Source: Methylobacterium sp. 77 (GTDB taxonomy: Bacteria > Pseudomonadota > Alphaproteobacteria > Rhizobiales > Beijerinckiaceae). Taken from it: a DNA stretch of 64,000 nt. The notes below the pieces were generated by a model, which saw nothing but the letters and a program-made list of their open reading frames with translations, was not told where the DNA came from and did not search any database. The stretch spans positions 4,450,511 through 4,514,510 of the forward strand of contig NZ_KB910516.1 in the NCBI RefSeq assembly GCF_000372825.1, given 5' to 3'. The translations under genes were made by a program, and so were the position numbers. Shown piece by piece: positions 55,301 through 64,000 of this stretch (position 1 is its first letter; each line of letters opens with the position of its first letter).

Positions 55301-55830
55301 TCCTCATCCATTCGCTGATCGAGCACCTTCCACGGCTCGATAAGAACCAGAGACCGAACGCCGCTGCCTCGTTCGTCAGAGCACGGGCGCCGTCGCTCCC
55401 CGCTGCCGAACAGGACCGGTTGGTCGCGGATGTCCTGAGATTGCTCGACGACCCCGCTCTCATCACGCTCTTCGACGGCGATGCGAGAGCCGAGGTCACC
55501 CTGTCGGGGCGCGTCGACGTGGAAGGGCGTCCGAGATCGGTCTTCGGCCGCGTCGATCGGCTCAGCATCCGCCCGGACAGAATCGTCGTCGCAGATTTCA
55601 AGACGAGTCGACCGCCCGCGGATCATGCTCCCGTCCCTGAAGACGAGGCGGCGCAGATCGCCCTCTACGTGGCGCTTCTGCGGGACATCTATCCGGGCCG
55701 TCCCGTCGAGGCGATGCTGGTCTGGACCTCCGGGCCGGTCATTCGCCATCTCGGCGAGGCCGACATTTCGTCGGCGCTCGCCTCGCTCGCTTCGCGTCCG
55801 GCTCAGCCTGCCGTCACGGCGTCAGCTTGA
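52354..55830 (+). CDS. addA: Double-strand break repair helicase AddA
   Basis: AddA is the UvrD-type helicase and second nuclease of AddAB. Walker A is ASAWVSANAGAGKTKVL near residue 25, Walker B is HVLVDEAQDTNPRQW, motif V/VI include VRVMTIHGAKGLEAPVVVM and RLLYVALTRAADRLVIAP, and the C-terminal RecB nuclease motif is IVVADFKTSRPP. At about 1158 residues it is full length. The start is taken as the TTG at 52354, which gives the family N-terminus (PFVVDDLTKASQRRA); an ORF start at 52288 exists. Its last 17 bases overlap the convergent sugar dehydrogenase gene. Confidence 0.94.
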   Translation: MPFVVDDLTKASQRRAADPLASAWVSANAGAGKTKVLTDRVVRLLLNGAPPARILCLTFTKAAAANMSIRVFRTLGRWVTLDDAALTAELTELTGKAPARRLLKVARRLFARAVETPGGLKIETLHALCERLLHMFPFEANVPARFQVLDENQASDMFAAETDRVLAVAMTARNPELRAAWDRVGPEATGETLRSVLRAAMRARSLFDGSDGLAAPVAALSTALGLRTADTVEAIVERMLTGGLDGWSELSQRLRTGKATDEGLADRLVAAEAATDPTDKLDLYRSVFFTEKGTPKADKSLGTKDVPGEVKEALLAERDRLDPLFDTLRAARALERTQALFVIAMEIHRRVERQKTRLGALDFDDLIHKALDLLSRVDATWVLYKLDRGIDHVLVDEAQDTNPRQWDILRRITADFASGEGAREILRTRFAVGDPKQSIYSFQGAEPREFATVHREWRTASEQAGLPFEDVTLNLSFRSTKGILRAVDATFAVPEHYQGLSFGDAAIGTTHETARRDAPGVVEIWPVEIPAEEDEPDAWAAPVDAPEANAPSIVTARRVARAVKTWTTAGDEGGRVWRPGDVLILVRKRSAAFEEVIRALKVCGVPVAGQDRLDITAHIAVNDLVSVGRAGLLPADDLTLAGALKTPLVGLDDDDLVRIAAGREESETLEDALARHAAAGEPAAIRGYAALTLWIDLAARHGPFGFYASLLGPHEGRMRLVARLGGEAGDAIDVFLMKAAEAEQAAEAPSLDCFLTRYDITPGRGVNGLTVKRDLESGRNEVRVMTIHGAKGLEAPVVVMIDGCEPLGRNDPQLLAMPGGRDGALPPVWAGSKTQDAEAVASARADHQARAREEHNRLLYVALTRAADRLVIAPYRGHEEQGETAWCEMVRKGLEQEFGSGESIETAYGPALLWRDGTARSISVDDAGEDLAEPSIPAWLRQPARIEVEVAPPVSPSGALGAADGQREVPRRQSNPHSRRRGILIHSLIEHLPRLDKNQRPNAAASFVRARAPSLPAAEQDRLVADVLRLLDDPALITLFDGDARAEVTLSGRVDVEGRPRSVFGRVDRLSIRPDRIVVADFKTSRPPADHAPVPEDEAAQIALYVALLRDIYPGRPVEAMLVWTSGPVIRHLGEADISSALASLASRPAQPAVTASA

Positions 55831-57088
55831 TGATCTGCCCGTCCGGGCCGTCCGTCACCGCGTAGACCGCACCATCGCCGCCGACTCTCACGTCGCGGAT
55901 ACGGTGATCGAGGGGGATGCGCTCCTCGGTGACCACCTTGTCGCCGTCGAGCTTCAGCGCGACGATGCCGCCGCTCACGAGGCCACCGACGAGGAAGGCG
56001 TCCTTCCAGGCCGGAAACAGCGTGCCGGTGTAGAGGGCCATGCCGGACGGGCCGATCACGGGATCCCAGTAATAGACCGGCTGGACCGTGCCGCCCGCCT
56101 GAGTCTTGCCCTCGCCGATCTTCTCGCCGCTATACTCGATGCCGTAGGTCACTTCCGGCCAGCCGTAGTTCAAACCCGGCCGGGGACGGTTCAACTCGTC
56201 GCCCCCGCGCGGTCCATGCTCGACGGTCCAGAGTCGCCCCTGACCGTCGAGGGCGGCGGACTGAATGTTGCGGTGGCCGTAGGACCAGATCTCGGGCTTG
56301 GCCTTCTCGCCGCCCGTGAACGGGTTGTCCTTGGGTGCATTGCCGTCGGTGTCGATGCGGAAGACCTTGCCGAGGCCGCTGGTGAGATCCTGCGCCTGGA
56401 CGCGGGTGACCTTATCCGAGCGCTCGCCCACGGTGACGAACAGCTTGCCATCCGGCGCGAAGACGAGGCGAGAGCCGAAATGCTTGTCGCCGTCATAGGT
56501 CGGCATCTGGCGGAAGATGACCTTCACCTCGTCGAGGCGACCGCCATCCTTGTCCTCGATGAGCTTGGCGCGGGCGACCGTCGTGCCGTTTCCCTTCTCG
56601 CGCGGCTCGGAATAGCTGAAATAGATCAGGCGATCGGCAACGAAGCTCGGGCTGAGCGCCACGTCGAGCAGGCCGCCCTGGCCACGCGCATCCACCTTCG
56701 GCACGCCGGCGATCGGCTGGCCGAGCGCGCCGTCCTTCGCGACGATGCGCATCTTTCCGGCCTTCTCGGTCACCAGCATGCGGCCGTCCGGCAAGAACTC
56801 CATGGCCCAGGGGCTGTCGAGGCCCTTGGCGACGGTCGTGGTCTGGACCTTGGTCGCCTCGATCGGCTTCGGTGCGCGGGTCTGGTTGGGAAGCAGGGGC
56901 TTGTAGGTGGTGTTCGCGGGCGCCGTCTCGGCGGGCTCTCCACCTGCGGCTTCGTGCTGGGGCGCGGCGAAGGAATCGCCTCCGATCCGCGGTTGAGGCG
57001 TCCCGGAATTGCCGTCCTGCGCGAAGGCGCCGGTGCCGAGGCTCAGGACGGCGACGGAAGCGAGCAAGGTCGGAGAGATGCGCGTCAC
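55814..57088 (-). CDS. PQQ-dependent sugar dehydrogenase, soluble aldose dehydrogenase type
   Basis: This periplasmic beta-propeller enzyme oxidises aldoses using PQQ. A signal peptide (RISPTLLASVAVLSLGTGAFAQ) and a disordered Pro/Ala-rich linker (residues 25-80) precede the propeller. The propeller has the family motifs LDSPWAMEFLPDGRMLVTEKAG, RDEGNGTT-like loops, GHRNIQSAALDGQGRLWTVEHGPRGGDELN and SGMALYTGTLFPAWKDAFLVGGL. The start is a GTG at 57088. The electron acceptor is unknown. It is transcribed towards addA. Confidence 0.9.
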   Translation of the reverse strand: MTRISPTLLASVAVLSLGTGAFAQDGNSGTPQPRIGGDSFAAPQHEAAGGEPAETAPANTTYKPLLPNQTRAPKPIEATKVQTTTVAKGLDSPWAMEFLPDGRMLVTEKAGKMRIVAKDGALGQPIAGVPKVDARGQGGLLDVALSPSFVADRLIYFSYSEPREKGNGTTVARAKLIEDKDGGRLDEVKVIFRQMPTYDGDKHFGSRLVFAPDGKLFVTVGERSDKVTRVQAQDLTSGLGKVFRIDTDGNAPKDNPFTGGEKAKPEIWSYGHRNIQSAALDGQGRLWTVEHGPRGGDELNRPRPGLNYGWPEVTYGIEYSGEKIGEGKTQAGGTVQPVYYWDPVIGPSGMALYTGTLFPAWKDAFLVGGLVSGGIVALKLDGDKVVTEERIPLDHRIRDVRVGGDGAVYAVTDGPDGQIIKLTP

Positions 57089-57504
57089 GTGGTGATATCC
57101 TCCATGGCCGGCGTTCAGGAGACCGGCTCTCGGCCTTTTGCGGGATTCAATCGCCGGGTGGCGGCCGAGTCCGCGTTGAACCGGCGGTGTACGGGCGCGC
57201 GTGGATGCGCACCTGACCGATTACCGTTCGAGGGGGAGATGGGGCGACGCGACGGCTTTGGCGAGGGGCGACCTGCATCAAGCTTCGCACATCGCGCCGG
57301 ATGCCGCTGCCCGACCTGCGGCGTACGAGTGGGACCGTGCTCGCGTGACGCTGCCGAGCACCTGTGGATGAGCCATGTGCGGGTCTAACGGCTGCTCTGC
57401 ACTGTTATTCTTACGCCTTGACCGTCCCGGTTCGCGTTGCCAACTGTCTCTGCAAGCCGGCGCGGACGTGGTCTCGCGGACCGTGCAACGTGAAAGGGAT
57501 CATG
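57089..57504. other. Intergenic region between the sugar dehydrogenase gene and trxA
   Basis: No supported gene is seen in this divergent spacer. It should contain both promoters. TTGACC at 57419-57424 is a possible -35 element for trxA, but no good -10 follows. Open frames here lack codon bias. Confidence 0.4.
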
Positions 57505-57825
57505 ATGGCGACGGTAAAAGTAACCGACGCGAGCTTCGAGCAGGACGTTCTCAAGTCCGTGGAGCCCGTAGTCGTCGATTTTTGGGCGGAATGGTGCGGT
57601 CCTTGCCGCCAGATCGGCCCGGCCCTCGAAGAGATTTCCGCTGACATGCAGGGTCGCGTGAAGATCGCCAAGGTGAACGTGGACGAGAACCCGGAGATCG
57701 CCGCCCAGTACGGCATCCGCTCGATCCCGGCGCTCCTGATCTTCAAAGACGGTCAGCTTGCCAGCCAGAAGGTCGGCGCCGCTCCCAAGGGTGACCTGAC
57801 CCGTTGGATCGAGGCCAGCGCCTGA
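57505..57825 (+). CDS. trxA: Thioredoxin
   Basis: Thioredoxin 1 is the general cytoplasmic disulphide reductant. The active site WCGPC (Cys31, Cys34) sits in [23 protein letters not shown], and the cis-Pro loop is [11 protein letters not shown]. The 106-residue length is canonical. Tandem ATG codons lie at 57502 and 57505; the second has better spacing to AAGGGA. It ends the addB-addA-trxA neighbourhood common to this group and is followed by a strong terminator. Confidence 0.97.
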   Translation: MATVKVTDASFEQDVLKSVEPVVVDFWAEWCGPCRQIGPALEEISADMQGRVKIAKVNVDENPEIAAQYGIRSIPALLIFKDGQLASQKVGAAPKGDLTRWIEASA

Positions 57826-57898
57826 TCGCGGCACCCGGAGCGTTACCCCGAAAGGTGTGAACCGGCATTCGGAAAGGACGATGCTCCGACGCGATGTG

Positions 57899-57928
57899 AA
57901 AAAGCCCGGCTGAGAAGCCGGGCTTTTT
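57899..57928 (+). terminator. Intrinsic terminator of trxA
   Basis: The arm AAAGCCCGGCT (57901-57911) pairs with AGCCGGGCTTT around GAGA and is followed by further T residues. It lies about 75 bp after the trxA stop. Confidence 0.9.
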
Positions 57929-57978
57929 CTTTGGCCGGTTCTCCGACAAGCGCCGTCACCGATCGGCGCCCGGAAACG

Positions 57979-58002
57979 AAAAAACCCGGCCGTGAGGCCG
58001 GG
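57979..58002 (-). terminator. Intrinsic terminator of the porin gene
   Basis: CCCGGCC and GGCCGGG arms (57985-57991, 57996-58002) enclose GTGA. The six A residues at 57979-57984 make a U run on the minus strand. It lies 43 bp beyond the stop of the minus-strand outer-membrane protein gene. Confidence 0.85.
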
Positions 58003-58045
58003 CTTCTCCGTTTCGAGACCTTTGTCGACGTTGCGACGTAGCGGC

Positions 58046-58864
58046 TTAGTACGAGCCGAACTTGTAGTTCAGACCAGCGCGGACGACAGCGAACTCGGTC
58101 TCGCGAGCCGAGGGGCTGAGCGCGATGACGTTGGTGCGCGGGTTGAACACCGAGCGGGCGCCGTTGCCATCCTGCTCGAGGTTCACGTACAGGCCTTCGA
58201 CCTTCAGCGTGACGGCCGAAGAGCGGAAGAAGTTCAGGAACGAGTCGACCGGCAGAGCGTACTCGATACCACCACCAGCGGTGTAGCCGGTGCGGAAGTC
58301 TTCGCCGCCCGAACCGCCGTCGCCGTAGGCGAAGCCGCCGGTGCCGTAGAACAGGACGCGGTCGAACGCGTAACCGACGCGGCCACGGACCGTGCCGAAG
58401 AAGTTCATCTGGTTGCCCGGGAGGACAGCAGCAGCGGCAGGAGCAGCGAAGGCCGCACCGGGGGTGCCGGTGAAGGTGTAGGTGCCGCGGCGAGCGCTGT
58501 TGCCGAAGTCGGTGTACTGAGCGTCAGCTTCGATACCGACAACCAGGCCCGAACCCGGGGTGAACTGGTAGTTGTAGCCGACCTGGCCACCGCCAGTGAA
58601 GCCTTCGAGGTTGTTGCCGCCGCTGCTGACCAGCACGCCGTTGGTCGCGCCGGAATTCAGCACGGAACCGGTCGGCAGGTTGAAGCGGTTGCTGTCGCTG
58701 GCATCGAAGCCGTAACCGGCGTTGATACCGAAGTAGAAACCGGTCCAGGTGAACACCGGCACCGGCACGAAGACCGGCGGCGCAGCGCGGCGCGGAAGGT
58801 CGGCGGCGGTTGCCGCCGCCGTGAGGGCCGTAAAGGCCGCGAAAGACGTAAGAAGCTTTTTCAT
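58046..58864 (-). CDS. Outer-membrane beta-barrel protein, Omp25/31 porin family
   Basis: The 272-residue protein has a signal peptide (MKKLLTSFAAFTALTAAATAAD) and an eight-strand-type barrel recognised by FTWTGFYFGINAGYGFD, GGQVGYNYQFTPGSGLVVGIEADAQYTDFG, GRVGYAFDRVLFYGTGGFAYG and the aromatic C-terminal strand LNYKFGSY. Such proteins are abundant structural porins in Hyphomicrobiales. Two ATG codons are in tandem (58867, 58864), with GGGGATC upstream. Codon use is strongly biased, which suggests high expression. A long 5' untranslated region or promoter lies in the following spacer. Confidence 0.9.
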   Translation of the reverse strand: MKKLLTSFAAFTALTAAATAADLPRRAAPPVFVPVPVFTWTGFYFGINAGYGFDASDSNRFNLPTGSVLNSGATNGVLVSSGGNNLEGFTGGGQVGYNYQFTPGSGLVVGIEADAQYTDFGNSARRGTYTFTGTPGAAFAAPAAAAVLPGNQMNFFGTVRGRVGYAFDRVLFYGTGGFAYGDGGSGGEDFRTGYTAGGGIEYALPVDSFLNFFRSSAVTLKVEGLYVNLEQDGNGARSVFNPRTNVIALSPSARETEFAVVRAGLNYKFGSY

Positions 58865-59181
58865 CATTGATCCCCAGCGAAGTGCCCGATCGATGGTGAA
58901 ACTAGACGATTTTCCACAGCCGAGATGTAGCGCTGGGGCCACACCCAAAGCTAGACGCCACAACCGTGGCAGCTCCGGTGGAATTAGGGGATCGTCCGTA
59001 CGGTTTGATCGGGACGAACACCAAATCATAACGTCTCATGAACCCTCAGCGCGGCGCGGGTGACCGCAATTGCCGATATTTGTCCAATAGCGACGCTACG
59101 TTGGACCATTTTTCCGACGAATCGCCGATTTCAGGGCGAGCCGGTGCGGACGCTGAATGAGTCTGGGCCGGCGCTTCGCGA
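58865..59181. other. Intergenic region upstream of the porin gene
   Basis: The spacer between the folC stop and the porin start is AT-richer than the genes and should hold a strong promoter for the porin on the minus strand. A small hairpin GCCAC-AACC-GTGGC lies near 58960. No gene is supported. Confidence 0.4.
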
Positions 59182-60507
59182 TCAGGTCGGCGGTGTGCCG
59201 TTGGCCGTGAGAACATTGCCGGCGAGGTAGAGCGAGCCGCAGATCAGGACACGCGGCGGCTGCTCGAAAGCGAAATCGGCGAGACTCTCCAGGGCGGCTT
59301 CGACGCTGGAGGCGACATGGGCGGTAAGGCCGACATCGGCGGCGATCTGCGCGACCTCCTCGGCGGGACGGGCGGCCATCTGACCTCCGATCGGGACAGC
59401 GATCAGGCCGCGGGCCAGCCCCACGAAATTGCGCAGGAAACCTTCCGCGTCCTTCGTGCCGAGCAGGCCGACTACGAGGACGAGCGGCACGTCGCTGCGC
59501 TCTCCGAGATCCGCCATCGCCGTCGCCAGGATGCGACCGCCATCGATGTTGTGGCCGCCGTCGAGCCAGAGCTCGGCGCCGTCCGGTGTCATTTCGGCGA
59601 GGCGGCCGCGGTTGAGCCGTTGCAGGCGCCCCGGCCATTCCACCTTGTTGAGACCGGTCTCGATCGCCGCCACGCCGATATCGCCGAAGCCGGCCGCGCG
59701 CAGGGCCGCGATCGCGGTAGCGGCATTAGTGAACTGGTGGCGACCGTTGAGGCGAGGCTGCGGCAGGTCGAACAGGTCGACCTCATCCTGATAGACGATG
59801 CGCCCACGCTCGGCATGGACGGAGAAATCCTGGTTGCCGACACGGATCGGAGTGGCCCCGATCTCTTCGGCGAAGCGGCACAGGACCGAATCCGCCTCCT
59901 TGTAATCCTGGGCCGCGATGATGGCCGGGCAGCCGCGCTTGAAGATCCCCGCCTTCTCGGTCGCGACCGCTTCGACCGTATCGCCGAGATATTCCGCATG
60001 GTCGCGCCCGATCGGCGTGACGACGGCCGCGGCGGGGTTGTCGATGACGTTGGTGGCGTCGACCCGGCCGCCGAGTCCGACCTCCAGAAGCAGGACGTCA
60101 GCCGGAGTTTCCGAGAATAGGAGAAAGGCCGCGGCCGTGGTGATCTCGAACACCGTGATCGGCTCGCCGGCATTGGCCGCCTCGCAGCGGGCCAGGGCGT
60201 CCGCGAGCTGGTCCTCGGGCACGTAGCTGCCGCCGCCGATCGCACCGATGCGGATGCGTTCGTGAAAACGGACGAGGTGCGGCGACGTGTAGACGTGCGC
60301 GGCAAGCCCGCCCGCTTCGAGAATCGCCCGCATGAACGCGATGGTCGATCCCTTGCCGTTGGTCCCGGCCACATGGATCACGGGAGGCAGCTTGCGTTCG
60401 GGATGCCCGAGCCGCTCGAGCAACCGCTGGATCCGCCCGAGCGACAAGTCGATCGTGCGGGGGTGGAGTGCCAGGAAGCGCGCCATCAGCGCGTCGGAAG
60501 AATCCAT
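59182..60507 (-). CDS. folC: Bifunctional folylpolyglutamate synthase/dihydrofolate synthase
   Basis: FolC adds glutamate to dihydropteroate and extends the polyglutamate tail of folates. The ATP-binding loop VIHVAGTNGKGSTIAFM is followed by VYTSPHLVRFHERIRI, LLLEVGLGGRVDATNVI and the C-terminal ELWLDGGHNIDGGR. The 441-residue length is normal. The ATG at 60507 gives the usual N-terminus; the frame is open through accD as a shadow. It is last of the minus-strand run trpA-accD-folC, 26 bp after accD. Confidence 0.94.
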   Translation of the reverse strand: MDSSDALMARFLALHPRTIDLSLGRIQRLLERLGHPERKLPPVIHVAGTNGKGSTIAFMRAILEAGGLAAHVYTSPHLVRFHERIRIGAIGGGSYVPEDQLADALARCEAANAGEPITVFEITTAAAFLLFSETPADVLLLEVGLGGRVDATNVIDNPAAAVVTPIGRDHAEYLGDTVEAVATEKAGIFKRGCPAIIAAQDYKEADSVLCRFAEEIGATPIRVGNQDFSVHAERGRIVYQDEVDLFDLPQPRLNGRHQFTNAATAIAALRAAGFGDIGVAAIETGLNKVEWPGRLQRLNRGRLAEMTPDGAELWLDGGHNIDGGRILATAMADLGERSDVPLVLVVGLLGTKDAEGFLRNFVGLARGLIAVPIGGQMAARPAEEVAQIAADVGLTAHVASSVEAALESLADFAFEQPPRVLICGSLYLAGNVLTANGTPPT

Positions 60508-60533
60508 GGATCGGCTCGCCGTATCGCGTGGGC

Positions 60534-61427
60534 TCAGGCCGGCTCGGCGACGGCGGTCGTGCGCGCCGGTGCCGTCGTCGCGGGCTGCTTCATCAGCAGG
60601 CCGCAGAGCCGGGAAATCGTCTCCTTCAGGGCGTGCCGGTGCACGACCTGATCGACCATGCCATGTTCTTGCAGGTACTCGGCGCGCTGGAAACCGTCGG
60701 GCAGTTTCTCTCGGATCGTCTGCTCGATGACGCGCGGACCTGCAAAACAGATCAGGGCGCCGGGTTCGGCGAGATGAACGTCGCCGAGCATGGCATACGA
60801 CGCCGTCACGCCCCCCGTGGTCGGGTTGGTGAGCACCACGATGTAGGGAAGCTTCGCCGCGTTCAGCCGGCGCACGGCCACCGTGGTGCGCGGCATCTGC
60901 ATGAGCGACAGGATGCCCTCCTGCATGCGCGCTCCGCCGGAGGCCGAGAACAGGATGTAGGGCGTGCGCTTGTCGAGAGCCGTCTCGGCGCCGCGGACGA
61001 AGGCCTCGCCTGCCGCCATGCCGAGCGAACCGGCCATGAAGGCGAAATCCTGCACCGCCAGCGTCATCGGCAGCCCCGAGACCCGGCCGAAGCCGATCTT
61101 GAAAGCGTCCGGCATGCCGGTCTTGGCACGAGCGTCCTTCAGGCGGTCGGCATAGCGCTTCTCGTCGCGGAACTTCAACGGGTCGGTGGCCACCTCCGGC
61201 AGCGGCACGTCGATCCAGGTGCCCTCGTCGAACATCATCTTCAGGCGCGCTTGCGCGCTCATCTTCAGATGGTGCTCGGAGCCGGGAATGACCCAGTGGT
61301 TCCCCTCCACCTCCTTGTGGAACACCATCTGCCCGGTATCCGGGCACTTGACCCAGAGATTCTCGGGGGTCTCGCGCTTGAACAGGGTCTTGATCTTGGG
61401 GCGCACGACCTCCGAGATCCAGTTCAT
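60534..61427 (-). CDS. accD: Acetyl-CoA carboxylase carboxyltransferase subunit beta
   Basis: AccD with AccA transfers carboxyl from biotin to acetyl-CoA, the first step of fatty-acid synthesis. [15 protein letters not shown] is the alphaproteobacterial start, and [19 protein letters not shown] and [22 protein letters not shown] are carboxyltransferase motifs. The N-terminal zinc finger is degenerate: only Cys28 remains (KCPDTG), and the other three ligand positions read T, I and S. The ATG at 61427 is chosen over 61439. Confidence 0.95.
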   Translation of the reverse strand: MNWISEVVRPKIKTLFKRETPENLWVKCPDTGQMVFHKEVEGNHWVIPGSEHHLKMSAQARLKMMFDEGTWIDVPLPEVATDPLKFRDEKRYADRLKDARAKTGMPDAFKIGFGRVSGLPMTLAVQDFAFMAGSLGMAAGEAFVRGAETALDKRTPYILFSASGGARMQEGILSLMQMPRTTVAVRRLNAAKLPYIVVLTNPTTGGVTASYAMLGDVHLAEPGALICFAGPRVIEQTIREKLPDGFQRAEYLQEHGMVDQVVHRHALKETISRLCGLLMKQPATTAPARTTAVAEPA

Positions 61428-61521
61428 GGGTTCAACCATCGTCGACGGACCATTCTTGAGGAAAGGGGTCTCGGATGAGCCGAAGATCGGCTCTCGGGTG
61501 GATCGTTCCGGCGCAGCTCGC

Positions 61522-62391
61522 TCAGGCGGTCTGGCCGCGCACGCCCTGGGCCAGTTCGCGCACCAGGGCGCTCACCGTCTCGGCGGCGTCCCGGCCGTCC
61601 ACCACCGCCCGGTGGATCACATCGACCAGGGCCGAGCCGACGACGACACCGTCCGCGCCCTTCGCGATCGCGGCCGCCTGAGCGCCCGTTCTCACACCGA
61701 AACCCACGACGACCGGCAATTCCGTATGGCGCCGGATCCGCGCCACCGCCTCGGCCACGCGTCCGAAATCGGGCGTCGCCGTACCGGTGATGCCGGTGAT
61801 CGACACATAATAGACGAAGCCGGCGGTGTTCGCGAGGACGGCGGGAAGCCGGCGCTCGTCGGTCGTGGGAGTCGCGAGCCTGATGAAGGCGAGACCTTTC
61901 GCGAGTGCCGGCAGGCAGAGTTCGTCGTCCTCTTCCGGCGGCAGGTCGACGACGATCAGGCCGTCGATGCCTGCCGCGACGGCATCGTCGATGAAGCGGT
62001 CGACGCCATAGGCATGGATCGGGTTGTAATAGCCCATCAGGATGACCGGGGTTCCGGCATTGCCTTCCCGGAAGCGGCGGACGAGACCGAGGGTCTTGAT
62101 CAGATCCTGTCCGCCCTTCAGGGCGCGGAGCGCCGCGGCCTGGATCGCCGGTCCGTCCGCCATCGGGTCGGTGAACGGGAGACCGAACTCGACGATGTCG
62201 GCACCGGCCTCCGGCAGCGCCTGAAGCACCTTCAAGGAGGTCTCGGCATCGGGATCGCCCGCCATCACGTAGGTCACGAGGGCGGCGCGCCCTTCCGCAC
62301 GGCAGCGGGCGAAGGTGGCCTCGATGCGCGTCTCCACGGAACCGGTGGGGCTGACCGAGGTCGAAAGGGTCTCTGACGGCGAAAGGGTCAT
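61522..62391 (-). CDS. trpA: Tryptophan synthase alpha chain
   Basis: TrpA cleaves indole-3-glycerol phosphate to indole, which passes to TrpB. The catalytic Glu and Asp are in [22 protein letters not shown], with [15 protein letters not shown] and [15 protein letters not shown] later. The 289-residue length is normal. The ATG at 62391 is chosen because the upstream frame to 62565 has no resemblance. It heads the trpA-accD-folC run. trpB is not adjacent: a divergent kinase gene occupies that side. Confidence 0.95.
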   Translation of the reverse strand: MTLSPSETLSTSVSPTGSVETRIEATFARCRAEGRAALVTYVMAGDPDAETSLKVLQALPEAGADIVEFGLPFTDPMADGPAIQAAALRALKGGQDLIKTLGLVRRFREGNAGTPVILMGYYNPIHAYGVDRFIDDAVAAGIDGLIVVDLPPEEDDELCLPALAKGLAFIRLATPTTDERRLPAVLANTAGFVYYVSITGITGTATPDFGRVAEAVARIRRHTELPVVVGFGVRTGAQAAAIAKGADGVVVGSALVDVIHRAVVDGRDAAETVSALVRELAQGVRGQTA

Positions 62392-62710
62392 GGCGCCTGC
62401 GTCTCGCGGCCCGCCCTCCGAGAAGAGGCGGCCCAGGAACAAGCCGTCGCGCCTACACCATCGCGGCCTGCCCGTGAAGCGCGACGTGCCGAGGGGACGC
62501 GGGTCCGACCCAGGCGCGACCCCGTCGGCGAAGGAGCGGGCATCGTCGGGCATCGTGTCAACCAAGCCTTAATCTCGTTTCGAAAGCCGTCCTTCAATCC
62601 CGCATGCGAGAGAGACGAAGGGAGTGTCCGGAGACGTGTCGCGAAGTGCGGCGGCTCGCCCTGCGGCGAGGCCGGTCTCGACCGTTCCGCGCCATCCAAC
62701 GGAGAAGTCG
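62392..62710. other. Divergent promoter region between trpA and the sensor kinase gene
   Basis: No supported gene is seen. A TTGACA element lies at about 62552-62557 on the minus strand, but no matching -10 follows at the right distance. Short open frames on both strands lack codon bias. The spacer must carry the trpA and kinase promoters. Confidence 0.4.
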
Positions 62711-64000
62711 GTGGTCACACTGGAGGTCGCCCTCGCTCTCATCCTGTTCGCCGTCCTGGCCACGGCTTGCGTCCTCGCCTGGCTCCGTCGCCGACCGATC
62801 GGCGACGGGACCGAGATCGAACGGCTCCAGGACCGCATCTGGCGGATGTCGGAGAGCGAGGAGCGCTACCGCGCCCTGGTGGAGGCGACCACCGACGTCA
62901 TCGTCCAGCGCGACGCCAACGGACGGATCACTTTCGCCAATGACGGGTTCGGCCACCTCCTCGGAGCCGAGCCGCTGACGCTGCTCGGTTCGACGGTTCA
63001 GCTCGAAATCCTCGAACAGGGGCTTCGTCATCAACAGGCCGACGGCGTCAGCCGGATCGAGATGCAGGTGCGACCCGTCGACGGCATCCCGCGCTGGTTC
63101 TCCTTCATCGAGACGCCCGTGACCGGACCGGGCGGACGGACTCAATGGTTACGCGCCGGCTCCGACATCACCGAACGGATCGAATCCGCCCGCTCCCTCG
63201 ACGAGGCGCGGCACCGCGCCGAGGCGGCCAACGTGGCCAAGTCCCGCTTTCTCGCGACCGTCAGCCACGAGTTCCGCACGCCGCTCAACGGCATCCTCGG
63301 CATGGCCGACCTCGTTCTGGAGACCGGGCTGGACGCCGAACAGCGGACCTATGTGGAGGCGGTGCAGACGTCCGGCCGGGCCTTGCTGACGCTCATCGAC
63401 GGCATCCTCGACTTTTCGCGGATCGAGGCCGGCCGTCTCGACCTGTCGGCCGAGCCGTTCGACGTCCGTGCGGTGGTGGAGGGCGTGGTCGAACTCCTCG
63501 CGCCCCGCGCCCAGGACAAGGGTATCGAGATCGCCATCGACGTGGCGGACGACGTGCCCACGGAGGTCGTCGGCGACGCCGACCGGGTCCGCCAGATCGT
63601 GGTCAATCTCGCCGGCAACGCGATCAAGTTCACCAACCGTGGCGGCGTCGGCGTCACCATGCGCTGGGTCGAGCGAGAGATCGTCCTGGCGATCGCCGAT
63701 ACGGGACCGGGAATTCCCGACGCGCGCATCCCCATCCTGTTCGAGGAATTCGAGCAGGGCGACAACAGCGCCAGCACGCGCCACGAGGGAACCGGCCTCG
63801 GCCTCGCCATCACCCGACGCCTCGTCTCGCAGATGGGGGGGCGCATCGATGCGAGGTCGGTGGTCGGTCGCGGCAGCACCTTCACCGTCCATCTGCCCCT
63901 GCCGGCGGGCGCTGTCAGCGAGAGCGCCTTGCCCCGAATCTCCCTCGACGGCCGCCGGATCCTGATCGTCGCCGAGTCGCCCTATCAGGCGCCGTTCCTT
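62711..64000 (+). CDS. PAS-domain sensor histidine kinase, cut by the right edge
   Basis: One transmembrane helix ([19 protein letters not shown]) is followed by a short linker, a PAS domain ([27 protein letters not shown]), the HisKA domain with phospho-His186 ([17 protein letters not shown]) and a HATPase ([33 protein letters not shown]). The final residues ([12 protein letters not shown]) look like the start of a receiver or pseudoreceiver domain, making this a hybrid kinase. The start is a GTG at 62711 with GGAGAA upstream. The 3' end lies beyond the window, so 430 codons are present. Confidence 0.9.
   Translation, partial: MVTLEVALALILFAVLATACVLAWLRRRPIGDGTEIERLQDRIWRMSESEERYRALVEATTDVIVQRDANGRITFANDGFGHLLGAEPLTLLGSTVQLEILEQGLRHQQADGVSRIEMQVRPVDGIPRWFSFIETPVTGPGGRTQWLRAGSDITERIESARSLDEARHRAEAANVAKSRFLATVSHEFRTPLNGILGMADLVLETGLDAEQRTYVEAVQTSGRALLTLIDGILDFSRIEAGRLDLSAEPFDVRAVVEGVVELLAPRAQDKGIEIAIDVADDVPTEVVGDADRVRQIVVNLAGNAIKFTNRGGVGVTMRWVEREIVLAIADTGPGIPDARIPILFEEFEQGDNSASTRHEGTGLGLAITRRLVSQMGGRIDARSVVGRGSTFTVHLPLPAGAVSESALPRISLDGRRILIVAESPYQAPFL

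Overview
The window is GC-rich, single-chromosome-type sequence from an alphaproteobacterium. Third codon positions are strongly G/C, genes are tightly packed, and the gene orders are those of Hyphomicrobiales (Rhizobiales). The gene set (DUF4167 protein, lysC-ptsP-prfA-prmC, divL-tsaE/amgK-murU-addB-addA-trxA, trpA-accD-folC, imuA-imuB-dnaE2, an Omp25/31-type porin, a PQQ-type sugar dehydrogenase) fits Methylobacteriaceae best. That taxonomic call is inference from gene content; no rRNA or tRNA gene was seen.

Layout. 0-7.7 kb: a minus-strand housekeeping block (lysC, ptsP, prfA, prmC, DUF4167 gene). 7.8-10.3 kb: ubiG, a PEBP-family protein and a quinone oxidoreductase on the plus strand. 10.3-16.2 kb: the SOS mutagenesis operon imuA-imuB-dnaE2 with a well-formed alphaproteobacterial LexA box at 16165-16179. 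16.4-24.3 kb: a secreted collagen-like protein, a flavoprotein, comF, an NDUFAF5-like methyltransferase, a DUF427 protein, a holin-like/lytic-transglycosylase fusion and a DUF6880 protein. 24.4-26.8 kb: argJ, a SIMPL-domain protein and mutT, joined by GTGA start/stop overlaps. 27-30 kb: small genes (receiver-like protein, PRC-barrel protein, glutathione peroxidase, short secreted or hypothetical proteins). 30-35 kb: a NarL-type two-component pair, a Tat-exported metallo-hydrolase, a membrane diguanylate cyclase and a nitroreductase. 35.5-39 kb: an acyl-CoA synthetase, then a divergent nsrR-hmp nitric-oxide pair with two 23-bp dyad operators. 39-41 kb: a frameshifted SMI1-like gene and ahcY with a candidate SahR-type operator. 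41.5-58 kb: divL (phospho-acceptor His replaced by Tyr), an RTX protein gene inserted on the opposite strand, a tsaE-amgK fusion, murU, addB, a CDF metal exporter gene placed between addB and addA, addA, the sugar dehydrogenase and trxA. 58-64 kb: an outer-membrane porin, folC, accD, trpA and the 5' part of a PAS sensor histidine kinase cut by the right edge.

How the genes work together. Four themes stand out: genome maintenance (imuA-imuB-dnaE2 under LexA, AddAB), cell-cycle signalling and wall recycling (DivL, AmgK-MurU), NO and redox defence (NsrR/Hmp, nitroreductase, GPx, TrxA), and core biosynthesis. I found no CRISPR array, IS element, integrase or complete prophage, and no clear multi-gene undescribed system. 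The best leads are local: the nested dual NsrR-like operator, the holin-like/transglycosylase fusion, the two opposite-strand insertions inside conserved operons, and the single-base frameshift.
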